35,712 nucleotides of DNA from an uncultured Eubacteriales bacterium. GTDB lineage: Bacteria > Bacillota > Clostridia > Christensenellales > Borkfalkiaceae. Both the position numbers and the translations under genes were made by a program. The stretch covers positions 1 to 35,712 of the forward strand of contig UQTB01000022.1 of assembly GCA_900543915.1 (NCBI GenBank), given 5' to 3'. The notes under the pieces were generated by a model. It was not told the origin of the DNA and did no database searches. It saw only the letters and a list, made by a program, of their open reading frames with translations. Below are positions 7,788 through 14,766 of this stretch, one piece after another (within the stretch, counting starts at the first letter, position 1; the number at the start of each line of letters is the position of its first letter).

Positions 7788-8992
7788 AATATGCAATCAT
7801 TTTAGGCGACGGCATGGCGGACTACAAGATCCCCTCCCTCGCGCAGAAGACGCCTCTGCAGGCGGCCCGAAAACCCTTTATCGACGCGCTCGCAAAAGAG
7901 AGCGAGCTGGGGCTGGTTTCCACCGTCCCCCCCGCGCTCAGCCCGGGCAGCGACGTGGCAAACCTCTCCGTTTTAGGCTACGATCCCGCGGAGCATTACA
8001 CGGGGCGTTCCCCTCTGGAGGCGGCCAGCATCGGCATTCCGTTAAGCGGCACCGATCTGACGCTGCGCGCCAACTTTGTGACGCTCTCCGGAGAGGAGCG
8101 CTACGAGGACAGGTCGATGGAGGATTACAGCGCGGGAGAAATTTCCACCGCGGAAGCCGCAGAGCTGATCGCCTTTCTGAAAACGGCGCTGGATGACGAG
8201 ACAACCGAGCTGTTTGCCGGCGTTTCCTACCGGCACTGCCTGGTTTTGCACAAGCGGACGGAAAAAGCGGTTTTTACGCCCCCGCACGATATCATCGGCA
8301 AAAAGATCGGAGCATATCTCCCCGCAGGCGAGGACGGCGGGTTTTACCTCGGCCTCATGAAGCGCTCTGCCGCCCTGCTGGCGGAGCATCCGGTCAACCG
8401 CAGGCGCGTCTCGGAAGGTAAACGCCCCGCGAACTCCCTTTGGCTTTGGGGGGCGGGAACGAAGCCCGCACTTCCGCTCTTTGAGCGCAAAACGGGGCTG
8501 AAAGGAGGAATGATCTCCGCGGTGGATCTCTTGAAGGGAATCGGAAAACTGGCAGGCATGCGCGTGATCGACGTGCCCGGCGCGACCGGCAATTACGACA
8601 CCGACTTTATCGGCAAGGCAAATGCCTGTGCGGACGCGCTTCTCTCCGGTCTGGATTTCGTATACCTCCACATGGAAGCGCCGGACGAATGCGGACATCA
8701 GGGAGACGTCGCGCACAAAATTTACGCCATCGAGCAGATCGACGGCGTGGTAAAGTGCGTCTGCGATCGCCTGTCTGCGGCGGGCGAAGCGTTCCGCCTG
8801 CTGCTCCTGCCCGACCACCCCACGCCCGTTGCGCTGCGAACGCACACGCGCGACGCAGTCCCCTATCTCTTATACGATTCTACCCGCGCGGCAGAAGGAG
8901 CCCTCTCTTACGACGAAGACACCGCCGCCGCGACAGGGCGCATATTTCCGAGCGGAAGGGCTCTGTTCGGGCACTTTATCGAGAAACCATAA
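7784..8992 (+). CDS. Archaeal-type phosphoglycerate mutase homologue, possibly homoserine kinase
   Basis: This 402-residue member of the alkaline phosphatase superfamily belongs to the ApgM group (COG3635). It starts MKYAIILGDGMADY and has SPGSDVANLSVLGYDP, where the Ser and metal ligands sit, plus the C-terminal PDHPTPVALRTH metal-ligand block and HMEAPDECGHQGD. Family members in archaea interconvert 2- and 3-phosphoglycerate. Many bacterial ones are instead annotated as proposed homoserine kinases (threonine biosynthesis) in genomes without thrB. A complete gpmI lies 3.4 kb away, which makes a non-glycolytic role more likely here. It is translationally coupled to ung, which gives no pathway hint. 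Confidence 0.85.
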   Translation: MKYAIILGDGMADYKIPSLAQKTPLQAARKPFIDALAKESELGLVSTVPPALSPGSDVANLSVLGYDPAEHYTGRSPLEAASIGIPLSGTDLTLRANFVTLSGEERYEDRSMEDYSAGEISTAEAAELIAFLKTALDDETTELFAGVSYRHCLVLHKRTEKAVFTPPHDIIGKKIGAYLPAGEDGGFYLGLMKRSAALLAEHPVNRRRVSEGKRPANSLWLWGAGTKPALPLFERKTGLKGGMISAVDLLKGIGKLAGMRVIDVPGATGNYDTDFIGKANACADALLSGLDFVYLHMEAPDECGHQGDVAHKIYAIEQIDGVVKCVCDRLSAAGEAFRLLLLPDHPTPVALRTHTRDAVPYLLYDSTRAAEGALSYDEDTAAATGRIFPSGRALFGHFIEKP

Positions 8993-9040
8993 ACCCTGTT
9001 TTATTGTACCGGACGGCGGGATCCGCCGTATCAATATCGG

Positions 9041-9072
9041 AAAAGCCCCGGCAGGATCCTGCCGGGGCTTTT
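9041..9072. terminator. Bidirectional terminator between the apgM-like gene and ssrA
   Basis: A perfect 32-base palindrome (AAAAGCCCCGGCAGGATC and its complement) lies between two convergent transcripts, ending in TTTT on both strands. It serves the plus-strand ung operon and the minus-strand tmRNA. A smaller hairpin, ACGGCGG-GAT-CCGCCGT, lies at 9013-9029 without a U-run. Confidence 0.9.
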
Positions 9073-9094
9073 CTCTGTGCGCCGTACGGCGCGG

Positions 9095-9455
9095 TGGTGG
9101 ACCAGACGGGTAACGCTCCCGTGTCTTACGAAGTTTGCCTGTGCTTTCTACATACTTAGTCTTTGATTTTATCTCGCCTGCGCTTCGGACAAAGACAGCC
9201 TGCGCGAAGGCTTACCCTAAAAAGTCCTCACAGTGCGCCAAGAGCCGGACGCAAAGCGATGTTCCCCACGAAAATGACGCCCCTTACCGCCTGTGGGAGA
9301 CGGCAAGCGACGTGCAGCCCTTAGGCCGCGAACGCGAGTTCCGCGTTGTTGCTATTGTTGTTAGCGTTTAATTTTAATTTACCGTTTTTGACGGAGCCGG
9401 ATCCTCCGGTATGCTTACATCAGCCGCCGTTCGCAATCGAATCTTCTACTGGCCC
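9095..9455 (-). ncRNA. ssrA: Transfer-messenger RNA (tmRNA)
   Basis: tmRNA rescues stalled ribosomes with SmpB and adds a degradation tag. Evidence: a 7-bp acceptor stem between GGGCCAG at 9455 and CTGGTCC next to an encoded ACCA end at 9095; the tRNA-like GATTCGAT element after the 5' strand; a helix TTGCGAA / TTCGTAA joining the 5' and 3' parts; and a tag frame at 9365-9321 reading ANNNSNNAELAFAA then TAA, with the typical small-hydrophobic end seen by ClpXP-like proteases. The resume codon is GCT after AAAC. The T-arm (ACGGG / CCCGT, bases 9106-9122) has loop AGCGTTA instead of the usual TTCGANT. The gene lies directly after smpB. Confidence 0.93.
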
Positions 9456-9552
9456 ATAGGAAACGCATCTTTTACAGCAATGGCGTACTCCGGAGAAAAG
9501 TCTTCCCCGCGCACGCGCGGTACCCTTCATTTTATCTTCTGACTTCATTTTC

Positions 9553-9581
9553 ATTGTAACACAATCAAAAGCGGTTGTCAA
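9553..9581 (-). promoter_or_regulatory. Consensus promoter of ssrA
   Basis: TTGACA (9576-9581) and TACAAT (9553-9558) are separated by exactly 17 bases on the minus strand. Transcription should start near 9546, leaving a leader of about 90 bases to be removed to give the mature 5' end at 9455. The -35 box begins 8 bases after the smpB stop, so ssrA need not rely on the smpB transcript. Confidence 0.85.
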
Positions 9582-9588
9582 TCCCCTT

Positions 9589-10047
9589 TCAGCGGGAATA
9601 TTCCTTGATCTCCCGCTCGGCTTTCCGGCGCACGTCTTTTTCCATCAGGGTTTTCTTCTTATCGTACGTGTGCTTGCCGCGGCAGACGCCCAGCTCCACC
9701 TTGATGAGCGCATCCTTGTAGTACAGCCTGAGGGGAACCAACGTACAGCCCTTCTGCTCGACGCGCTGGCGGAGCCGCAGAATCTCCTTTTTATGCAGGA
9801 GCAGCTTTCTGTCCCGCTTGGCGTCGCGCGCATTGAACGCGCCCGCTTTGTCATAGACGGCGATGTGGGCGTTTTTCAGAAAAACCGCGTTTCCCGCGAC
9901 CAGACAGAAGCTGTCCTTCAGATTCACGCTGCCGCCGCGGACGGACTTGACCTCTCCTCCGTCCAGCACAATGCCCGTCTCGACGGTCTCGTCAATGAAG
10001 TATTCGTGCCTTGCGGCCCTGTTTTCCGCGATGGTCTTTCCGTACAT
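9589..10047 (-). CDS. smpB: SsrA-binding protein SmpB
   Basis: SmpB binds the tRNA-like part of tmRNA and delivers it to stalled ribosomes. The 152-residue protein shows the family signature AENRAARHEYFI at the N-terminus, GIVLDGGEVKSVR (GTEVKS-type), DRKLLLHK, and the basic C-terminal tail (KKTLMEKDVRRKAEREIKEYSR region) that reads the empty mRNA channel. The ATG at 10047 is preceded by AAAGGAGG with 6-base spacing, and it lies inside the last 56 bases of rnr in another frame. The partner RNA gene ssrA follows directly, so the whole trans-translation pair is in one place. Confidence 0.97.
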   Translation of the reverse strand: MYGKTIAENRAARHEYFIDETVETGIVLDGGEVKSVRGGSVNLKDSFCLVAGNAVFLKNAHIAVYDKAGAFNARDAKRDRKLLLHKKEILRLRQRVEQKGCTLVPLRLYYKDALIKVELGVCRGKHTYDKKKTLMEKDVRRKAEREIKEYSR

Positions 10048-11953
10048 GTTTTTCCTCCTTTAAAACGAACTCTACGCGGCGCGCGGCGCGATCCACGCCC
10101 GCGACGGTTATTTCGATCGGCTCTCCCAGACGGTAGGTATTGCCGCCGCCCGTCAGCGTATAACGCGTCTCGTCCAGTTCATACCGCCCCTTCGGCAGCG
10201 AATCGACGCGGATCAGCCCTTCCACCGTATTGTCGAGTTCCACAAACACGCCGAAGTTGGTGACGCCGCTGATCGTGCCCGCAAACGATTCCCCGATCTT
10301 CCCCTCCATGTAGAGAAGTTTATAGTAATCGTCCACCGCGCGCTCCGCTTCGACCGCGATCCGCTCGCGCTCTGAGGTGTGCTTCGCCTCTTCGGGGATG
10401 AGCGCTTTCAGCGCAGCCAATTTGCGCCCGCCCCGCAGCCACTCCTTGACGGCGCGGTGAACGACCAGATCGGGATACCGGCGGATCGGGGAGGTGAAGT
10501 GACAGTAATGCTCGCTCGCCAGCCCGAAATGCCCCTCGTCCTCCCCGCTGTAGCGCGCTTTCTGCATGGAGCGGAGCATTACGCGGTTTACGAGATCGAA
10601 TTCCCGCGTGCCTTCGAGGGATTTCAGAATCCTCTGAAAGTGTTTGGGAGAGACCGTCTCCGCGTCAAACCGCGCGCGTATGCCCAGCGCGTCCAGATAG
10701 GCGCGGAACCCCTCCGCTTTGTCGGGCGCGGGCCGCTCGTGAATGCGGTAGAGAAGCGGCAGTTTCTTCTTTTCGCCGAATTCCGCAACGCACTCGTTGG
10801 CGGCGATCATGAACTCTTCGATCAGCCGATGCGAAAAGAGCCGGGGGTATTCCGAAATCTCGACCTCCTCCCCGTGTACGGCGATGTGCGCCTCCTTGAT
10901 CGCCAGATCCACCGTACCGCGTTCTTCCCGCATGCGGATCAGCGCCGAGGCGAGCTTTTCCATCTCTGTCAGCGCGGGGAGAACGTCGGCAAATTGCTCT
11001 CTTACCTTCCTGCCGCCGTCCAGAATCGCCTGCACCTGGCGATAGGTCAGGCGCGCGTGCGAACGGATCACGCCCTCCGCGATGCGGAATTTTCTGCGGT
11101 TTGCCGCACGGTCAAATTCCATGACGCAGGAGAGCGTCAGGCGGTCTTCGCCCGGACGGAGGGAGCAGACGTCGTTGGAGAGTTCCTCCGGCAGCATGGG
11201 CAGAACCGCTTCCGGGAAATAGACGCTGGTGCCGCGGCGGTACGCCTCCTCGTCCAGCGCGCTGCCCGGCCTGACGTACGCGGCGACGTCCGCGATATGC
11301 ACGCCCAGAATCCAGCCGTTTTCCGTCGCCTCGATGGAGACGGCGTCGTCGAAATCCTTGCTGTCATCCCCGTCGATGGTGAACGTCATCCAGTTCCGAA
11401 AGTCCTCTCTGCCCGCGCAGTCGCGCGCGGAGACGGGTTTCGCAACCGCCTTCGCATTCTTTTTCACGGCGGGCGGGAACGCGGTTTCCAGACCGTACGA
11501 GCGGATGAGACAGGCGATCTCCGTATCCCGATCGAACTGCCTTCCGATCACTTCGACGATTTTTCCCTCGGGATTTCCCTTCGTGTAGCGCGTAATCTCG
11601 CACTCCACTTTATCGCCCGTCTTCGCGGTTTTTGCCGCCGCGCGCGGGATAAAGACGTCGTTAAAATAGCGGCGGTCGTCCGTTACCACGAACCCGCCCG
11701 ACTTTGCGGAATGGAACGTGCCGATCAGTTTCCGATAGCCGCGCTCTTTGATCTGAACCACGCGCGCCAGCGTGCGGTGACCGCCGCGGCCGCGGACTTC
11801 CTCCGCCAGTACGAGATCCCCGTGCATGGCGCCGTTCAGGTCTTCATGCGCGATAAAATAATCCTCTCCGCCGCCGGAGGGGATCAGAAACGCGAACCCG
11901 CGCTCGTTTCCCTGCAATTTTCCTTCGATTGTTTTTTTCTTTTTCTTCCACAT
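9992..11953 (-). CDS. rnr: Ribonuclease R, without N-terminal helix-turn-helix
   Basis: RNase R is a processive 3'-5' exoribonuclease that degrades structured RNA and, with SmpB and tmRNA, non-stop mRNAs. From the ATG at 11953 (MWKKKKKT) there are 653 residues. Cold-shock domains come first (LQGNERGFAFL near 18 and IGTFH near 85), then the RNB catalytic domain with DGDDSKDFDDAVS near residue 210, and a C-terminal S1 domain (about 565-640, ISGVTNFGVFVELD). The family usually has 700-800 residues with an N-terminal winged helix, which is absent. The frame stays open upstream to 12223, but that part overlaps secG and a terminator. No AGGAG-like site is seen before 11953. Confidence 0.93.
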   Translation of the reverse strand: MWKKKKKTIEGKLQGNERGFAFLIPSGGGEDYFIAHEDLNGAMHGDLVLAEEVRGRGGHRTLARVVQIKERGYRKLIGTFHSAKSGGFVVTDDRRYFNDVFIPRAAAKTAKTGDKVECEITRYTKGNPEGKIVEVIGRQFDRDTEIACLIRSYGLETAFPPAVKKNAKAVAKPVSARDCAGREDFRNWMTFTIDGDDSKDFDDAVSIEATENGWILGVHIADVAAYVRPGSALDEEAYRRGTSVYFPEAVLPMLPEELSNDVCSLRPGEDRLTLSCVMEFDRAANRRKFRIAEGVIRSHARLTYRQVQAILDGGRKVREQFADVLPALTEMEKLASALIRMREERGTVDLAIKEAHIAVHGEEVEISEYPRLFSHRLIEEFMIAANECVAEFGEKKKLPLLYRIHERPAPDKAEGFRAYLDALGIRARFDAETVSPKHFQRILKSLEGTREFDLVNRVMLRSMQKARYSGEDEGHFGLASEHYCHFTSPIRRYPDLVVHRAVKEWLRGGRKLAALKALIPEEAKHTSERERIAVEAERAVDDYYKLLYMEGKIGESFAGTISGVTNFGVFVELDNTVEGLIRVDSLPKGRYELDETRYTLTGGGNTYRLGEPIEITVAGVDRAARRVEFVLKEEKHVRKDHRGKQGRKARILH

Positions 11954-11962
11954 ATCCAATAC

Positions 11963-11995
11963 AAAAAAACAGTGGTTTCGGTTCCGAAACCACTG
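11963..11995 (-). terminator. Strong terminator between secG and rnr
   Basis: The stem CAGTGGTTTCGG / CCGAAACCACTG with a 2-base loop (11970-11995) is followed on the minus strand by seven T residues (11963-11969). It lies 12 bases after secG and ends only 9 bases before the rnr ATG, so it either ends the secG transcript or acts as an attenuator for rnr. Confidence 0.85.
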
Positions 11996-12006
11996 CGACG
12001 CTTTTG

Positions 12007-12327
12007 TTAAGCCAACGTGCTCAGCCACCACCACAACAGGAAAAAGATGACTGACAAAACGATGAGAAGCACCAGACAGACCACCGTCAGTCTCTTCAGC
12101 TTGCTCTCCGTCGTGCTCTTTTTGTTCTTGCCCAAAAAAGTTTCGGTCGTACCGCCGAGCGCACCGATACCCGTCGAGCTCGAGGATTGAAACAGGACAA
12201 CGCAGATGGTAAAACCGGCGCACAGCACCATGATTACGAGAATGGCAATGCTGATCCCTTTGACGATATCATACATCCCCAGCCCGTCGCCTGCGGCCAT
12301 AAGAAAAGAGTTTATCCGTCCTAACAT
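12007..12327 (-). CDS. secG: Protein-export membrane protein SecG
   Basis: SecG is the auxiliary subunit of the SecYEG translocon. The 106-residue protein has two membrane helices (about residues 21-43, ISIAILVIMVLCAGFTICVV, and 82-102, VVCLVLLIVLSVIFFLLWWW) with the family loop VLFQSSSSTGIGALGG...ETFLGK between them. SecG is usually 70-80 residues; this one has a longer N-terminus. GGAG 6 bases before the ATG at 12327 supports the long form, while the internal ATG at 12276 lacks a good site. Its position before rnr-smpB-ssrA matches many Bacillota. Confidence 0.92.
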   Translation of the reverse strand: MLGRINSFLMAAGDGLGMYDIVKGISIAILVIMVLCAGFTICVVLFQSSSSTGIGALGGTTETFLGKNKKSTTESKLKRLTVVCLVLLIVLSVIFFLLWWWLSTLA

Positions 12328-12369
12328 GATTATCTCCGAATTTACATATTGCTATCGTAAGCGTTTCTT

Positions 12370-12398
12370 ATTATAGCATATTTTTCCCGCTTTTTCAA
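12370..12398 (-). promoter_or_regulatory. Promoter of secG
   Basis: TTGAAA (12393-12398) and TATAAT (12370-12375) are spaced by 17 bases on the minus strand, with an extended TGC before the -10. It lies between the gpmI stop and secG, so secG is transcribed separately from the glycolytic genes. Confidence 0.85.
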
Positions 12399-12410
12399 GC
12401 GTTTGAAGCG

Positions 12411-13952
12411 CTATTTTTGGACAATCAGCGATTTTCCCGTCATTTCGGGGGGAATTTTCTCCCCCATTACGGTGAGGAGCGTGGGCGCGATATCCGCGAG
12501 AATGCCGCCTGTGCGAAGTTCCCTTCCGATATAGCCGTCTCCCGCGAGGATAAAGGGGACGGGATTGGTCGTGTGCGCGGTAAACGGAGAGCCGTCTTCC
12601 GCAATCATCTTGTCCGCATTGCCGTGGTCCGCCGTGATCAGGGCGACGCCGCCCTTTTCCAGAATCTTATCCACGACTCTGCCCATGCAGGTGTCCACCG
12701 TCTCCACCGCCTTGACCGCCGCTTCCAGCACGCCGGTGTGCCCGACCATATCGCAGTTTGCAAAGTTCAGAATCACGACGTCGTACTTGTCCGAATCCAG
12801 CTCTTCAAGCACTTTTTCGGTCACTTCAAAGGCGCTCATCTCGGGCTTTAAGTCGTAAGTCGCCACCTTCGGCGAAGGGATGAGATCCCGGTCCTCGTTT
12901 GCGTTCGGCGCTTCGACGCCGCCGTTGAAGAAAAACGTGACGTGCGCGTATTTCTCCGTCTCCGCGATGCGCAGCTGCGTATATCCCCGCTGTGCGAGAT
13001 AGGCGCCCAGCGTATTTGAGAGCGACTGCGGGCGGAAGGCGATCTCCACATTGCGGAAAGTCGCGTCATACTGCGTGAAGCAGACGTAATCGGGTTTCAG
13101 ATACCCCGTCTTGCGGGCAAAGCCCGTAAACGCTTCCTCCGTCATCGCGCGGGTCAGCTGACGGGCGCGGTCGGGGCGGAAATTGAAAAACACGACGGAA
13201 TCGCCCGCCTCGATGAGCCCCACGGGTTTCCCGCCCGAAACTTTATTGGCGGGCAGAATAAACTCGTCTGTCACGCCCTTTTCATACGAACGCTCGATAT
13301 ACGCCGCGAGGTCGGAAACCTGCTCTCCCTCGCCTGCCGTCAGCATATCGTAAGCGGCCTCTACGCGCTCCCAGCGGTTGTCCCGATCCATGGCGTAATA
13401 GCGGCCGACGACGGAAGCGACGGTTCCCGCGCCGATCTCCCGTACCTTATCCTCCAGCGCGCGCACATAGCCCGCGCCCGAAGTCGGGGAAACATCTCTG
13501 CCGTCCATGAAACAATGCACGTACGTTTCCGCCACGCCTTCGCGTCTGGCGAGCTCCAGGAGCGCGTAGAGATGGGAAATATGGCTGTGCACCCCGCCGT
13601 CAGACAGCAGCCCGTAAAAATGCAGTTTTCTGCCGCGCGCCTTTGCGCCGCGCACGGCAGAGAGCAGGGCTTCATTCTCAAAAAATGCCCCGTCCTCGAT
13701 TTCCTTCGTGATGCGGGTCAACTCCTGATAGACGATCCTGCCCGCGCCGATGTTCAGATGCCCCACTTCGGAGTTGCCCATCTGCCCGTCCGGCAGGCCG
13801 ACGTCTCTGCCCGAGGCGCCGAGCTGCGTATGGGGATATTTCTCCCAGAGCTTTTTAATATTCGGGCTGCCCTCGATGGCGATGGCGTTGCCCTCCCGAT
13901 CGGGATTGATCCCGTATCCGTCCATAATCAATATACAATTCGGTCTCGACAT
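12411..13952 (-). CDS. gpmI: 2,3-bisphosphoglycerate-independent phosphoglycerate mutase
   Basis: GpmI interconverts 3- and 2-phosphoglycerate in glycolysis through a phosphoserine intermediate and two Mn ions. The 513 residues match the normal family length. MDGYG near residue 10 carries a metal-binding Asp, NSEVGHLNIGAGR near 60 has the nucleophilic Ser61, and GVHSHISHLYALLE, HCFMDGRDV, GRYYAMDRDNRWERV and TADHGNAD follow in the expected order. GGAGGAAGG before the ATG is a strong site. It is the last gene of pgk-tpiA-gpmI, but a terminator hairpin sits before it. Confidence 0.97.
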   Translation of the reverse strand: MSRPNCILIMDGYGINPDREGNAIAIEGSPNIKKLWEKYPHTQLGASGRDVGLPDGQMGNSEVGHLNIGAGRIVYQELTRITKEIEDGAFFENEALLSAVRGAKARGRKLHFYGLLSDGGVHSHISHLYALLELARREGVAETYVHCFMDGRDVSPTSGAGYVRALEDKVREIGAGTVASVVGRYYAMDRDNRWERVEAAYDMLTAGEGEQVSDLAAYIERSYEKGVTDEFILPANKVSGGKPVGLIEAGDSVVFFNFRPDRARQLTRAMTEEAFTGFARKTGYLKPDYVCFTQYDATFRNVEIAFRPQSLSNTLGAYLAQRGYTQLRIAETEKYAHVTFFFNGGVEAPNANEDRDLIPSPKVATYDLKPEMSAFEVTEKVLEELDSDKYDVVILNFANCDMVGHTGVLEAAVKAVETVDTCMGRVVDKILEKGGVALITADHGNADKMIAEDGSPFTAHTTNPVPFILAGDGYIGRELRTGGILADIAPTLLTVMGEKIPPEMTGKSLIVQK

Positions 13953-13970
13953 AATCCTTCCTCCTGTCCG

Positions 13971-13995
13971 AAAAAAAGCGGGAGCATTCTCCCGC
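13971..13995 (-). terminator. Terminator or attenuator between tpiA and gpmI
   Basis: GCGGGAG / CTCCCGC with a 4-base loop (13978-13995) is followed by seven T residues on the minus strand (13971-13977), in the 49-base gap between tpiA and gpmI. Because gpmI has no recognisable promoter of its own in this gap, the hairpin probably lowers rather than abolishes transcription into gpmI. Confidence 0.75.
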
Positions 13996-14001
13996 TTCCT
14001 G

Positions 14002-14751
14002 TCAATTAAGATGATAGTTGACGACTTTGGCGAAGTCTTCCGCCTTCAGGGAAGCGCCGCCGATCAGTCCGCCGTCTACGTTTCTCATGCTCATCAGTTC
14101 CTTCGCATTGCCGGGATTCATGCTGCCGCCGTACTGAATGCGGAGGTTTTTGCTGATCTCCTTGCCGAACGTCTGGCTGACGACGCGGCGGATATAGCCG
14201 ATGGTGAGGTTTGCGTCCTCTTTCGTCGCGGTCTTGCCCGTGCCGATCGCCCAGACGGGTTCGTAGGCGATCACCACGTCGGTGAAATCCTCGATCCCGG
14301 CAAGCCCCTCGACGATCTGTTTTTTCAGAACGCGCTTGGTGCGGTTTTTCTCCCGCTCGACGAGCGTTTCGCCCACGCAGACGATGGGCTTCAATCCCTT
14401 CGCCAGCGCCTGTTTGACGCGCTTATTGACGGATTCGTCCGTCTCGCCGAAGTACTGACGGCGCTCGGAATGCCCGATGATGACGTATTCGACGCCCAGT
14501 TCTTTCAGCATATCCGCGCTGATTTCACCCGTAAAGGCGCCTTTATCCGCCCAGGAAACGTTCTGCGCTCCCAGGTGAATCTTCGTTCCCTCGATCAGCT
14601 TTCCCACCGTAGTCAAATCGGTGTAAGGAACGCACACGACGACCTCCGCCCGCGCGCGCGCCACCAGCGGCTTTAATTCGTTGATCAGCGCCTCCGCTTC
14701 CGCATTGGTCTTATTCATTTTCCAGTTTCCCGCGATAATGGGTTTTCTCAT
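14002..14751 (-). CDS. tpiA: Triosephosphate isomerase
   Basis: TpiA interconverts dihydroxyacetone phosphate and glyceraldehyde 3-phosphate. The 249-residue TIM barrel has the substrate-binding Asn-Lys in GNWKMNK near residue 9, the catalytic His in IIGHSERR, the catalytic Glu in AYEPVWAIGTGKTAT with the flexible loop 6, and the phosphate-binding QYGGSMNPGN and GGLIGGASL near the end. Nothing is unusual about its length. It begins 15 bases after pgk and should share its transcript. Confidence 0.98.
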   Translation of the reverse strand: MRKPIIAGNWKMNKTNAEAEALINELKPLVARARAEVVVCVPYTDLTTVGKLIEGTKIHLGAQNVSWADKGAFTGEISADMLKELGVEYVIIGHSERRQYFGETDESVNKRVKQALAKGLKPIVCVGETLVEREKNRTKRVLKKQIVEGLAGIEDFTDVVIAYEPVWAIGTGKTATKEDANLTIGYIRRVVSQTFGKEISKNLRIQYGGSMNPGNAKELMSMRNVDGGLIGGASLKAEDFAKVVNYHLN

Positions 14752-14766
14752 GTTCGGTATTTCTCC

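Noticed and set aside
9135..9371. A 78-codon plus-strand open frame
   Set aside because: It lies wholly in the tmRNA gene on the opposite strand, and its translation resembles no protein.
10379..12010. A 543-codon plus-strand open frame opposite rnr
   Set aside because: It is antisense to a well-supported RNase R gene, has no family similarity or ribosome binding site, and reflects the GC-rich codon pattern of the real gene. Similar long antisense frames at 5938-7080, 26051-27631 and 32408-34057 were rejected for the same reason.
11954..12223. N-terminal extension of rnr by 90 codons
   Set aside because: The frame crosses secG and a strong terminator, and the residues do not resemble the RNase R winged helix.
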